From: Halorussus ruber
Lineage (GTDB): Archaea; Halobacteriota; Halobacteria; Halobacteriales; Haladaptataceae
Direction of reading: 5' to 3'
Assembly: GCF_004765785.1 (NCBI RefSeq)
Contig: NZ_SBIT01000007.1
Location: forward strand, 248,001 to 312,000
DNA length: 64,000 nt
A program made the position numbers and the translations under genes. Shown piece after piece: positions 47,763 through 55,379 of the stretch. The notes under the pieces were generated by a model. It saw only the letters and a program-made list of their open reading frames with translations, had not been told where the DNA came from and searched no databases. Positions within the stretch are counted from its first letter, which is position 1. Each line of letters begins with the position of its first letter.

Positions 47763-48473
47763 CTACGGCCGACGCTGGGTCCGACGGTCGGCCGAGGTCT
47801 CGCGGTCCATCTCGGGGACCTCGCCCTCGAGCCACTCGCGGAACCACTTGACGCGCTTGAGACGCTTGTGGGCGATTCCTTCGGCGGTCTCGCTCTGGAC
47901 GCGCTTGGCGGCGTCCTTACCGCGCTCCATCACCCTATCGACCATCTCGGCGGCGTCCATGTGGGTCCGGGCCTCGTAGCCCATCCGCAACAGCATCAGG
48001 GCCGTGCCGTTCGCGCCCACCTTGTCGAGGAGGTCCGCCTCGATGAGACACTGCGTCTCCTTGGGCAGGTCGGTCACGTCGCCCTGATAGGAGTGGTTCT
48101 CGACGGCTTTGCAGACCTCCTCGACGAACGATTCGGGGAAGTCGCCGTGGGTTTCGAGGTACTTCCGGGCGATTCGCGCGCCCTCCTCGGCGTGGACTTC
48201 CTGGTCGGCGTCCAACTTGGCGATGTCGTGGAACAGCGCGGCGACCCGCGCCACGTCCACGTTCGCGCCCTCCTTCTCGGCGATGGTGCCCGCGAGGTCC
48301 ACCACGTTGAGGATGTGGTTGAACCGGTATTCGGCAGAGTGCCACGGGTACCACCGCATCCGACCGCCGCCGTCTTCGTTCTCGACGCTGGCGGCGAGGT
48401 ACTCGTAGACGAAGTCCTTCATCTCCTCGAATTCGGCCTCCGAGACGGGCGACTCCTTAATTTCGACGCCCAC
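47763..48473 (-). CDS. HD-domain metal-dependent phosphohydrolase
   Basis: A protein of 236 residues with a GTG start. HD residues are visible: His53 (FNHILNVVDLA), His82-Asp83 (ALFHDIAKLDAD), and a later Asp in IEADLLDKVGANG. An extra conserved patch VENHSYQGDVTDLPKETQCL fits HD proteins of the YfbR/HDIG type. It would hydrolyse nucleotides or a small phosphodiester with divalent metal. The basic end (RRTQRRP) is unusual for a halophile. It converges with LysE, 15 bp apart. Substrate is not determinable. Confidence 0.88.
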   Translation of the reverse strand: MGVEIKESPVSEAEFEEMKDFVYEYLAASVENEDGGGRMRWYPWHSAEYRFNHILNVVDLAGTIAEKEGANVDVARVAALFHDIAKLDADQEVHAEEGARIARKYLETHGDFPESFVEEVCKAVENHSYQGDVTDLPKETQCLIEADLLDKVGANGTALMLLRMGYEARTHMDAAEMVDRVMERGKDAAKRVQSETAEGIAHKRLKRVKWFREWLEGEVPEMDRETSADRRTQRRP

Positions 48474-48643
48474 AGAACCACCTCGATTCGCAGATGTCCG
48501 TACTCATTCTTACTCGTATAAACGTATGATTGACTCTTTAGACTTACGACGAAGACACTCAGAACTGCTGGTCCGTTTCTGCGCGTTCGTCCGGAACGGC
48601 GGTCGCTCGCCGTGAAACCGGTGGCGGCGGGCCGAATCAGCAG

Positions 48644-49402
48644 TCAGACAGTTCGATTTTCCCGTGCGGGATTTGCCGACGAGTCCTGAAGGGCGAACTC
48701 GATGCGCTCGGTGTCCTCGCCCTTCGAGGTCCGGTCGAGTATCTCGATTCGCCCGACGTCGCCGAGGCTATCGACGTGCGTGCCGCCGCAGGGGCAGTAA
48801 TCGAAGTCCTCGACTTCGACCACGCGGAGGGGGTCCACGTGGTCGGGGATGAGATTCAGGAGCGCGCGGCCCTCGTCGGTCCGGGCTTCGACCTCCTCGC
48901 GGGGGCGCTCGGCCTTGGTGACTTCGAGGTCGCGCTCTACGGCCTCGTTCGACAGGCGCTCGATTCGCTCGACGTCGGCCTCGGAGAACTCCGCCGGTTC
49001 GAAGTCGATGCGCGAGCGGTCGGCGTGAATCTGGTTCCCGGCGGTCTCAGCGCCGTACTCGTCCAAGACGACGCGCGAGACGACGTGCTGGGCGGTGTGC
49101 ATCCGGCGGTGGGCCTCGCGGCGCTCGGCGTCGATTTCGCCCCGGATTTCGTCGCCCGGCTCCGGCATGTCGCCCGCAACGTCCTCGACGTAGTGGCGCA
49201 CGTCGCCGTGGTTCTTCCGAACCTTCGTGACGGTCGCGCTCCCGCCGTCCCACGACAGTTCGCCGCGGTCGGCGGGTTGGCCGCCGCCCTCGGGGTAGAA
49301 GTACGTCCCGTCGAGGACGACGTACTCCTCGCCGGTTTCGGTCACGGTCGCCTCGAACGCCGTCACGTCGTCTTCGTCGGGGAGGTAGCGTTGCTCTGTC
49401 AC
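48644..49402 (-). CDS. alaX: Alanyl-tRNA editing protein AlaX
   Basis: A protein of 252 residues. The beta-barrel AlaX-N part contains YFYPEGGGQPADRGEL. The editing site holds HTAQH (His102, His106) and CPCGGTH (Cys205, His209; Cys203 nearby), the zinc site of AlaRS editing domains. It hydrolyses Ser- or Gly-tRNA-Ala in trans. It lacks the AlaRS catalytic and C-Ala domains, so it is a free-standing editor (AlaX-M/L-like). It is separated from the HD gene by a 170-bp AT-rich gap with TATA-like sequence. Confidence 0.93.
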   Translation of the reverse strand: MTEQRYLPDEDDVTAFEATVTETGEEYVVLDGTYFYPEGGGQPADRGELSWDGGSATVTKVRKNHGDVRHYVEDVAGDMPEPGDEIRGEIDAERREAHRRMHTAQHVVSRVVLDEYGAETAGNQIHADRSRIDFEPAEFSEADVERIERLSNEAVERDLEVTKAERPREEVEARTDEGRALLNLIPDHVDPLRVVEVEDFDYCPCGGTHVDSLGDVGRIEILDRTSKGEDTERIEFALQDSSANPARENRTV

Positions 49403-49449
49403 ACTCGGCCAAAGGCAGTCGAGGCGCTTAACCTGTGGGTTGGCGGAAC

Positions 49450-49737
49450 CTACCCGAGCCAGCTACCCAGTCGCCGCCGGAGGCGCTTCAGCATCGGGGC
49501 GCGCTGTCGCTCGTCGTCGGCGCGGTCGGTCGCTCTGTTCGCCGCTCCGCGAGGAGTCGCCGCGGCGGTCGGTCGGCTCCGCTCGCGGGACCGAAACAGG
49601 TCGCGGGTCGCCAGCGCGAACAGCGACGCGCCCAGCAACGCCCAGCGGACGGCCCAGAACCGCATCGCTCGGCGGAGGAGGGCGTAGCCGAGGCCGACGC
49701 AGACGAGTGAGGACGTTACCAGTACTGTCGGTTCCAT
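49450..49737 (-). CDS. Small membrane protein, hypothetical
   Basis: A protein of 95 residues with two predicted helices (about 4-20 and 26-46) followed by an Arg-rich tail (ending LKRLRRRLGSWLG). The high Arg content is unusual among acidic haloarchaeal proteins and could partly be a GC shadow, but the hydrophobic N-terminus and placement between genes favour a real gene. No family is recognised. Plus-strand frames in the same interval lack hydrophobic structure. Confidence 0.55.
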   Translation of the reverse strand: MEPTVLVTSSLVCVGLGYALLRRAMRFWAVRWALLGASLFALATRDLFRSRERSRPTAAATPRGAANRATDRADDERQRAPMLKRLRRRLGSWLG

Positions 49738-49926
49738 CTCTCTCCGGATTGGGAGCGTTCATCCAATCGATACGTATGCGTGGGGACCATGCGAGCGGAC
49801 AGACGATACGCATTGGTTTTGTTATGTGTTCCCTGACGCGGTTTTAGGTTCCCGCAGGAGACTATTGTAAATAACGCATCTACCGGTAAACGACGCCTGA
49901 ACGGTCGGTAATCGGTCCCAAACGAC

Positions 49927-50136
49927 TCACCCGAACGCAATCACGACCGCCAGCAGGCCCGCGAGGATGCAGAGCAGGCCGACCCGGCGCTTGTGGTCGG
50001 CGAGGGCCTCCTCGGGTTCGGGCGGGACGTTCAGGAGGTCCGACTGCACTTCGAGGACGGTCTGGGGAAACAGGAAGTCCGCGAACCCCCACGCCAGAAG
50101 CAGGAGGCCGACGGCGAGTTTCACGGGGACGCGCAT
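49927..50136 (-). CDS. Small two-helix membrane protein, hypothetical
   Basis: A protein of 69 residues from the ATG at 50136; six upstream residues are unlikely. Two hydrophobic helices (about 5-22 and 50-68) flank a charged loop (PPEPEEALADHKRRVG), so a hairpin membrane protein is likely. No family is recognised. It has its own AT-rich promoter region between 50137 and 50370, which is shared with the divergent M50 gene. Confidence 0.7.
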   Translation of the reverse strand: MRVPVKLAVGLLLLAWGFADFLFPQTVLEVQSDLLNVPPEPEEALADHKRRVGLLCILAGLLAVVIAFG

Positions 50137-50370
50137 TCGAGTGACACTAGTCAACGTGGAACAAGAAATAGGTTACTCAGAGGCGTTGACAACCATACAT
50201 AAGTTCTAAAGAAATATTTCTAAATGCTAAAGAATTAACTTACTGTCTCACTACCCTGCGAACGGGTCCGTGACGGAAATCCGGCGACATTCGCTCGGAG
50301 ACTGCTCCGAGACTCTCAGAAACCTCCGAGCGCCGAAAGTTATTATCTCGCGCAATCCTACACTCTCGAC

Positions 50371-51519
50371 GTGAGGAACTACAGGCTCACCTCGGTCTGG
50401 GGCATCCCCATCCAAATCAACGTCTCGCTGTTAGTGGTCCTGCCCGTCTTGGCGTGGCTGATCGGAAGCGGCGAGCAGATCGACTTCTACACAGACATCA
50501 TCAACGGGTTCCCCATCGTCGCGCTCGACGCCGCGGCCCTGCAAGTCGGAAACACGCCGTGGCTCATCGGCATCTCTGCGGCGGTCGGCCTGTTCGTCAG
50601 CGTCGCGCTCCACGAACTCGGCCACGCGTGGGCCGCCCGACGCTACGGCATCGAGGTCGAGTCCATCACCCTCTGGCTGCTGGGCGGCCTCGCCAACCTG
50701 AAGTCGATGCCCCGCGAGTGGAAGCGCGAACTCGTCATCGCGCTCGCCGGTCCGGCGGCGAGCGTCCTCGTCGCGGCCGTCTGTTACGGTCTCGTCGTGG
50801 CGCTTCCGGCGTCGGCCCCGACGCTCGTGTTCGTCGTCGGCTGGCTCGTCGTCACGAACGTCGTCCTCACCATCTTCAACCTCCTGCCCGCGTTCCCGAT
50901 GGACGGCGGTCGAGTCCTCCGAGCGCTACTGGCCCGGAACCGACCCTACGCGGAGGCGACCCGGACCGCGGCGCGAGTCGGCTCGCTGTTCGCCATCGGC
51001 TTCGCCATCCTCGGCGTCCTCTCGTTCAGCCCGATGCTGTTCCTGCTGGCGCTGTTCGTCTTCGCGGCGGCCAACGGCGAGTCCCGACTGGTCGCGCTGG
51101 AGACGCTTCTTGACGGCGTAATCGCGGCGGACGTGATGACCGCGGACGTGCGGACCGTCTCCGCCGACACCCCGCTCTCGGAACTTGGCACCCGGATGTT
51201 CGAGGAGCGACAGACGGCTTACCCGGTCGCGGACGACTCCGGGTCGATCGTCGGCGTCGTCTCGCTGGACCAACTCCGCCGCGGCCGCCGCCGCGACGCC
51301 GAAACCGTCCGCGAGGTCATGGCCGAGACCGTCCCGAGAGTGGCCGAGGAGACGCCCATGTTCGAGGTCCTGAGCCTGATGAACGAGTCGAGAGCGAGCG
51401 TGGCGCTCGTCGAAGCAGACGGGGACGTGGTCGGGACGATTACCGGCGCGGACTTGGCGACGGTGCTGCAAGTTCGCCGGGAGGCCGGTACGCCGGTCGG
51501 TCCTCGGACGGCGATGTAG
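50371..51519 (+). CDS. Site-2 protease (M50) with two CBS domains
   Basis: A protein of 382 residues with a GTG start. The membrane metalloprotease core has HELGH (His81, Glu82, His85) and NLLPAFPMDGGR (Asp178) as zinc ligands. Two CBS domains (about 243-300 and 305-365) follow and may sense nucleotides. Such proteases cut transmembrane segments of signalling proteins in the membrane. Six or more helices are predicted. The last 18 codons are duplicated at 52725-52786 beyond the toxin-antitoxin island, so the native 3' end has probably been rebuilt by an insertion or recombination. Confidence 0.9.
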   Translation: MRNYRLTSVWGIPIQINVSLLVVLPVLAWLIGSGEQIDFYTDIINGFPIVALDAAALQVGNTPWLIGISAAVGLFVSVALHELGHAWAARRYGIEVESITLWLLGGLANLKSMPREWKRELVIALAGPAASVLVAAVCYGLVVALPASAPTLVFVVGWLVVTNVVLTIFNLLPAFPMDGGRVLRALLARNRPYAEATRTAARVGSLFAIGFAILGVLSFSPMLFLLALFVFAAANGESRLVALETLLDGVIAADVMTADVRTVSADTPLSELGTRMFEERQTAYPVADDSGSIVGVVSLDQLRRGRRRDAETVREVMAETVPRVAEETPMFEVLSLMNESRASVALVEADGDVVGTITGADLATVLQVRREAGTPVGPRTAM

Positions 51520-51522
51520 CTG
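51461..51522 (+). repeat. Direct repeat, left copy (3' end of M50 gene)
   Basis: CGGTGCTGCAAGTTCGCCGG and the following bases through CGGCGATGTAGCTG encode the protease C-terminus. A second copy, differing at about six of 62 positions, is at 52725-52786. The pair brackets the toxin-antitoxin island. Confidence 0.85.
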
Positions 51523-51602
51523 GGAGATACTCTTACTGTGGGAAATTTTATCGTAGCTCTGTGCGGGTCGGACGTGTTAGTATCTGATTTCTGTTGTTAG
51601 GC

Positions 51603-52205
51603 TCACCGACAGAATGAGGGTTTTTCGTCGCAGTTTAAGGGAACTTCGTCCCAGAGATGTTTGAGCGTTTTTCTACTCGTCCAGCCTTCCTTTTCAGAAA
51701 TATCGTCAATAGCGGCACACGCCGTCTCTTCAGAGATGTACCCAGATTGTCGGAGAAGCGCCACCGGTACGCCGAGTGAGAGAAGGCCAACGTTGAGGAC
51801 GTCCAGATCGAGTGTTCGTGTCAGATATGCTCTCCCACCCTCGTACAGTTCCTCGTCACCACTATCCATCAGTAAGATACCGTCGATGTCCCGAGCGTTC
51901 TTCTCAACGAGGACTTTGATCGACTCTTCACCCGTATCGAACCGGGTTGACCCACCACAGAACTCGACATTCATCGGGGACTCTTCGGTATCAAGCGCAT
52001 CGAGAACACGGTCGGCAGCGTCTCCTTTGCTCTCCTCTTCTTCAGTTGCAAAGTCTTTCTCACCACTTTGTTTATGGGTGTGCAATTCGGATTCGCATTT
52101 GTTTGTCGTCGTAATATTTTGATGTCTGGAGAATACGTCCCAACAGTCCAGCCGAGCATAGGCGATGAGCGCATCTGTGTCTGCAACTAAAGGGTGTACT
52201 GTCAC
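51603..52205 (-). CDS. PIN-like domain protein, probable toxin
   Basis: A protein of 200 residues. VADTDALIAYARLDCWDVF gives the leading PIN Asp pair (Asp9, Asp11). NKCESELHTH gives a Glu, and ILLMDSGDEEL gives late acidic residues, the pattern of a PIN-domain RNase. It is longer than usual VapC toxins (about 130). GC is clearly lower than the host. It starts 74 bp after the stop of a small upstream partner, so the two form a toxin-antitoxin-like operon. Activity and specificity are inferences. Confidence 0.7.
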   Translation of the reverse strand: MTVHPLVADTDALIAYARLDCWDVFSRHQNITTTNKCESELHTHKQSGEKDFATEEEESKGDAADRVLDALDTEESPMNVEFCGGSTRFDTGEESIKVLVEKNARDIDGILLMDSGDEELYEGGRAYLTRTLDLDVLNVGLLSLGVPVALLRQSGYISEETACAAIDDISEKEGWTSRKTLKHLWDEVPLNCDEKPSFCR

Positions 52206-52279
52206 GTTATTTATACTCCTGCGATCGAGTCATCATCTCTGTCGGTGGTGCTCGCATACGTCTCGAAAAGAGCGTTCGG

Positions 52280-52552
52280 CTAGTCCGATATGTACCGCGA
52301 ACTATCTTCTGAGAGAACTTGCCGCGACCCCTTCGTCGTCGCATCAGCAACGTCGAACTCTGTCTCTCCTAGTAGCTGTTTCGCTACCTGTTCCGAAATC
52401 TCTCCCTCGTCGAAGAGTTCGTAGATATCGGCTTTGTCACGGTCGGTCAGTTGCGACCGAACCGCCCTCAGGACATCACCCTCGATGGGTTCGTCCGTGA
52501 TTTCTTCGGCAACACGGACAGCCTCAGGGAGTGTTGGATGTTTGAGAGACAT
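52280..52552 (-). CDS. Small partner protein, probable antitoxin
   Basis: A protein of 90 residues, soluble. The C-terminal half IYELFDEGEISEQVAKQLLG resembles the UPF0175-type helix-turn-helix of antitoxins that partner PIN toxins, and the start (LPEAVRVAEEITDEP) looks like a helical oligomerisation region. It precedes the PIN gene in the same direction. Lower GC than neighbours. The pair sits between the two copies of the M50 gene end, consistent with a mobile defence or stability module. Confidence 0.65.
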   Translation of the reverse strand: MSLKHPTLPEAVRVAEEITDEPIEGDVLRAVRSQLTDRDKADIYELFDEGEISEQVAKQLLGETEFDVADATTKGSRQVLSEDSSRYISD

Positions 52553-52724
52553 AGGCCTGTTCCTACGAGGGAATAACGTAGGAATTGGCTATAAGCGTTT
52601 TCATCGTTGCCATATCGTGAGCAGATGGGGACGACGTCAACATTAGTTGTGTCCGTAAGGATACTACTGTCTAGGGACCCAGTCTGAGGAGAATACGAAG
52701 GAATCAGTATCGATTCCGAATCGG

Positions 52725-52786
52725 CGGTGCTGCAAGTTCGCCGGGAAGCCGGGACGCCGGTTACTCCTCGGACGGCGATGTAGCTG
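52725..52786 (+). repeat. Direct repeat, right copy (displaced M50 3' end)
   Basis: This has the same reading frame as the protease end, including the TAG stop (LQVRREAGTP then VTPRTAM). Differences from the left copy are mostly at third codon positions (GAG/GAA, GGT/GGG), with a Gly/Thr change, so it looks like another allele of the gene rather than a fresh duplication. It has no start and is not expressed. Confidence 0.85.
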
Positions 52787-52817
52787 AGATTTAGAACAAG
52801 TATAAGGAATTTGTCAT

Positions 52818-52920
52818 AGTCCCGGGCGGATTCGAACCGCCGTCATGGGCTCGCTTCCGTGACGACTCGTAACCCGACACGTCCAAAGGCCCATATGATT
52901 GGCCGCTACACCACGGGACT
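52818..52920 (-). tRNA. tRNA-Gln (anticodon UUG) with a 31-nt intron
   Basis: Minus strand. The acceptor stem AGTCCCG pairs with CGGGACT, the T arm is GGCGG-TTCGAAT-CCGCC, and the D arm contains GGTGTAGCGGCC. The anticodon loop CTTTGGA has the UUG anticodon (34-36). The 5' anticodon stem TGGGC finds its partner GCCCA only after 31 extra bases, so there is an intron at the canonical 37/38 site. The mature tRNA would be 72 nt, without encoded CCA. Introns in tRNA-Gln(UUG) are known in Haloferax (recalled). Confidence 0.93.
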
Positions 52921-52940
52921 ACACTCGCTTCGCTCGTTTG

Positions 52941-53034
52941 TCCCGTGAGCATCGAGAATCCTTCGGATTCTCTCAACACCGCAGGAGTTCTCCTGCGAGG
53001 CTCGCGGTCCGTTGGACCGCTCACCATCACGGGA
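52941..53034. repeat. Cloverleaf-like palindromic element beside tRNA-Gln
   Basis: A closing stem TCCCGTGA (52941-52948) / TCACGGGA (53027-53034) encloses three perfect hairpins: GAGAATCC/GGATTCTC (52954-52972), CGCAGGAG/CTCCTGCG (52980-52997) and GCGGTCC/GGACCGC (53004-53020). It could fold as a four-way junction at RNA or DNA level. It lies 20 bp upstream of the tRNA (minus strand), and its closing stem resembles the tRNA's 5' end (GTCCCGTG). Confidence 0.8.
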
Positions 53035-53106
53035 CTTCACCTGTTTCTAACGCGATGAGGCACTTGAACGTATCGCAATCGAAAGACACCGAGAAGAACT
53101 CACACC

Positions 53107-53535
53107 CTAGTCCGCTTCGCCTTCCCCGACTAGCTCGGCGCACATGTCGGCCTCGGCGTCGAAGCAGTCCGGGCAGTGTGGTTCCCGGTCGATGATGGTG
53201 TCGAGGCGCTCGGCGACCGTCTCGTCGATGACGCTTTCGAGGGCCTTGGCCTCGCTCGGGAACTCCTCGACTTCCAGCACGTTGTGGAGGAAGCGCTCGA
53301 TGATGCAGTAGGTCTGGAGGGCCTCGCGGGCCTGTTCGATGCCGTCGTCGGTGAGCGTGACGCCCTTGTACTTCTCGTGGTCGGCCAGCCCGCGGTCCTG
53401 AAGCTTGCCTATCATCTCGTTGACGCTGGCCGGACTCACGTCGAGGCGGTCGGCCAGCGCGCCGGTCGAGGCCGGACCGTTCTCCATCTTCTGCACGAGG
53501 TAAATCGCCTTGAGGTACTGGTCTGCCGTGTTCAT
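53107..53535 (-). CDS. sirR: SirR/DtxR-family metal-dependent repressor
   Basis: A protein of 142 residues, lacking the SH3-like domain of longer DtxR proteins. The winged helix (DQYLKAIYLVQKMENGPAST, VSPASVNEMIGKLQDRGLAD, EKYKGVTLTDDG) and the metal-binding dimerisation domain (YCIIERFLHNVLEVE) are clear. The C-terminal Cys cluster (Cys121, Cys124, Cys132) may add metal ligands. It overlaps a ferritin-like gene by 4 bp and sits next to sufCBD, where a perfect TTAGG-N4-CCTAA site overlaps the start region. It likely represses iron-related genes when Fe or Mn is high. Confidence 0.9.
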   Translation of the reverse strand: MNTADQYLKAIYLVQKMENGPASTGALADRLDVSPASVNEMIGKLQDRGLADHEKYKGVTLTDDGIEQAREALQTYCIIERFLHNVLEVEEFPSEAKALESVIDETVAERLDTIIDREPHCPDCFDAEADMCAELVGEGEAD

Positions 53536-54023
53536 TCTCTGGCCTCCATCACCGCGGTCACTTCCTCGACGCCGTGGGCCTCTTCCTCTCGAATCTCCTT
53601 CAAGGTAGCGAGCAACTCCTCGCGGTCGAGACCGAAGTCGGTGTCGCTGGATTCGATGGCCTCGATGAGGTCGTCGTAGAACTTGTAGGCGGTCTCCTCG
53701 CCGTGGAGTTGGTCGTAGAGGACGCCGTCGAAGTCCTCCGGCCCGGTCTGGGCGTAGGTGGCTTCGACCAGCGCCTCCACCTCTTCGAGGGGCACGGCCT
53801 CGGCGTCCAACTGGTCGATGAGCGCTTCGAGGCGCTCGCGGTGTTCGGCCGACTCCTCGCGGGCGTCTTCGAGGAGTTCCTCGATGTCGTCGTCGCGCTC
53901 GTCGGGCGAGAGCGTCTCGTAGTGGCGCGCCGCGCGGACTTCCACGACCTCCTCCAGCACGACGGCGATTTGGAGGAGGCGGGCGAGTTGGTTGTCAGTC
54001 GAGACGCGGTCGTGGACGCTCAT
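53532..54023 (-). CDS. Ferritin-like/rubrerythrin-related protein
   Basis: A protein of 163 residues from the ATG at 54023; nine upstream residues are unlikely. It is a four-helix, ferritin-like arrangement with repeated ExxH-type motifs: VVLEEVVEVRAARHYE, ESAEHRERLEALI, EETAYKFYDDLIEA and a final EIREEEAHGVEEV. The Glu and His residues could hold a di-iron site. Co-transcription with SirR (4-bp overlap) places it in iron storage or iron sensing. It has no signal peptide, so it is cytosolic. Confidence 0.82.
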   Translation of the reverse strand: MSVHDRVSTDNQLARLLQIAVVLEEVVEVRAARHYETLSPDERDDDIEELLEDAREESAEHRERLEALIDQLDAEAVPLEEVEALVEATYAQTGPEDFDGVLYDQLHGEETAYKFYDDLIEAIESSDTDFGLDREELLATLKEIREEEAHGVEEVTAVMEARE

Positions 54024-54164
54024 CCCGACCACCCGTGATTGCTCGGCGATGCGGCTATCATTGGTACATTTTCGGGAGTTGGGCGACTTAACAGGTTTGG
54101 TCCCGGCTCTCGGTCGAACGACGCGAGAAAAGGAAGACGAAAGCGAAGAGCCGAAAGGAAGACG

Positions 54165-55379
54165 CTACTCGTGCAGTCGCTCTTCGATGCGGGTCTGGAG
54201 GTCCTCGCGGAGTTCCTCGACTTCGACTTCTTCGAGGACGGGCACGAAGAAGCCCTCGACCAGCATGTTGCGGGCCGACTCGTCGTCCAGACCGCGGGAG
54301 GTCATGTAGAACATGTCCTCCTCGTCGATCTGGCCGACCGTGGCCGAGTGGCTGGCCTCGGTGTCGTGGTTGTTGATGATGAGCTTCGGGGAGGCGTCGG
54401 CCTCGCTCTCGTCGCTCAGCATCAGGGTGTTCTCGCGCTGGTAGGAGTTGGTGTCCCACGCGTCACGACCGACGTCTTGGACGCCCTCGTAGACCGAGCG
54501 GGCCTCGTCGTCGAGCACGCCGCGGGTCACGAGATCCGCGGCGGTGTGAGCCGTGTTGTGCCAGACGCGAGCCGCGATGTCGAAGTGCTGGTCGTCGTGG
54601 CCGAAAAAGGCCCCGACCGTCTTGGTCTCCGAGCCCTCGCCGTCGAGGTTCGTCTCGACCGAGGACTTCGTCAGGCGCGACCCGATGTTGCCCTCGACCC
54701 AGTTGACCGTGGCGTAGTCCGAAGCGCTACCGCGCTTGAGCGTGTAGTTGTACGTCTCCTCGTCGAGGTCCTGCAGCGACCCGTACTGGACGTGGCTGTT
54801 CTCGCCCGCGGCGACCTCCACGATGCCGCTGTAGTAGCGGTCGCCCTCGACGTCGTCACCGGTGTCCTGTCGCTCCAGAATCGTCACCGAACTCGACTGC
54901 TCGGTGACGACCAGCGTGTAGTTGAACAGCGACTGGGAGTTCTGGGTCGTCCGGATGGTCACGTCCTCGGCGTCGACGTTCTTCGGGACGTAGACCAGCG
55001 TGCCCGTGCTGAACAGCGCGGTCGAGAGCGCGGTCAGGTAGTTCTCCTGCGGGTCGATGACCGACCCGAAGTGTTCCTTCAGGAGGTCCTCGCGCTCTTC
55101 GATGGCTTCCGAGATGGGCAGGACTTCCGCCTCGTCGGGACCGACTTGGTCCTTCTGTTCGGCGGCGTTCAGCGGGTCCACGAACTCCTCGTAGTCGAGC
55201 GCGTCGAGGTTGGTCCAGTCGCGGCCCGGCGTCCGAATCACGTCGGGCATCTCCAACTCACCGAGCGCGTCCAGCGCGTCGAGGCGGGTCTCGAGGAGCC
55301 ACTCGGGTTCGCCGAGCTCCTCGGAGATTTCGCGGACGGTCTCTTCGGTGATGGTCTCGTGTACCTGCGTCGCAGTCAT
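54165..55379 (-). CDS. sufD: Fe-S cluster assembly protein SufD
   Basis: A protein of 404 residues starting at an ATG that overlaps the sufB stop (ATGA). It has the SufB/SufD fold with a helical N-terminus (ITEETVREISEELGEPEWLL), a beta-helix core, and a conserved C-terminal stretch KLIINNHDTEASHSATVGQI with FYMTSRGLDDESARNMLVEG. It forms SufBCD with the products of the two upstream genes as scaffold for Fe-S assembly, in the cytosol. SufD-type members lack the Cys used by SufB. A read-through frame that continues to 56372 is a shadow of sufB. Confidence 0.93.
   Translation of the reverse strand: MTATQVHETITEETVREISEELGEPEWLLETRLDALDALGELEMPDVIRTPGRDWTNLDALDYEEFVDPLNAAEQKDQVGPDEAEVLPISEAIEEREDLLKEHFGSVIDPQENYLTALSTALFSTGTLVYVPKNVDAEDVTIRTTQNSQSLFNYTLVVTEQSSSVTILERQDTGDDVEGDRYYSGIVEVAAGENSHVQYGSLQDLDEETYNYTLKRGSASDYATVNWVEGNIGSRLTKSSVETNLDGEGSETKTVGAFFGHDDQHFDIAARVWHNTAHTAADLVTRGVLDDEARSVYEGVQDVGRDAWDTNSYQRENTLMLSDESEADASPKLIINNHDTEASHSATVGQIDEEDMFYMTSRGLDDESARNMLVEGFFVPVLEEVEVEELREDLQTRIEERLHE

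Noticed and set aside
49435-49847. Plus-strand genes opposite the small membrane protein
   Set aside because: They lack hydrophobic or acidic structure and a promoter; the minus-strand frame explains the codon pattern better.
52725-52786. Separate short gene with the M50-like C-terminus
   Set aside because: There is no start codon or upstream coding sequence in frame; it is a displaced gene end.
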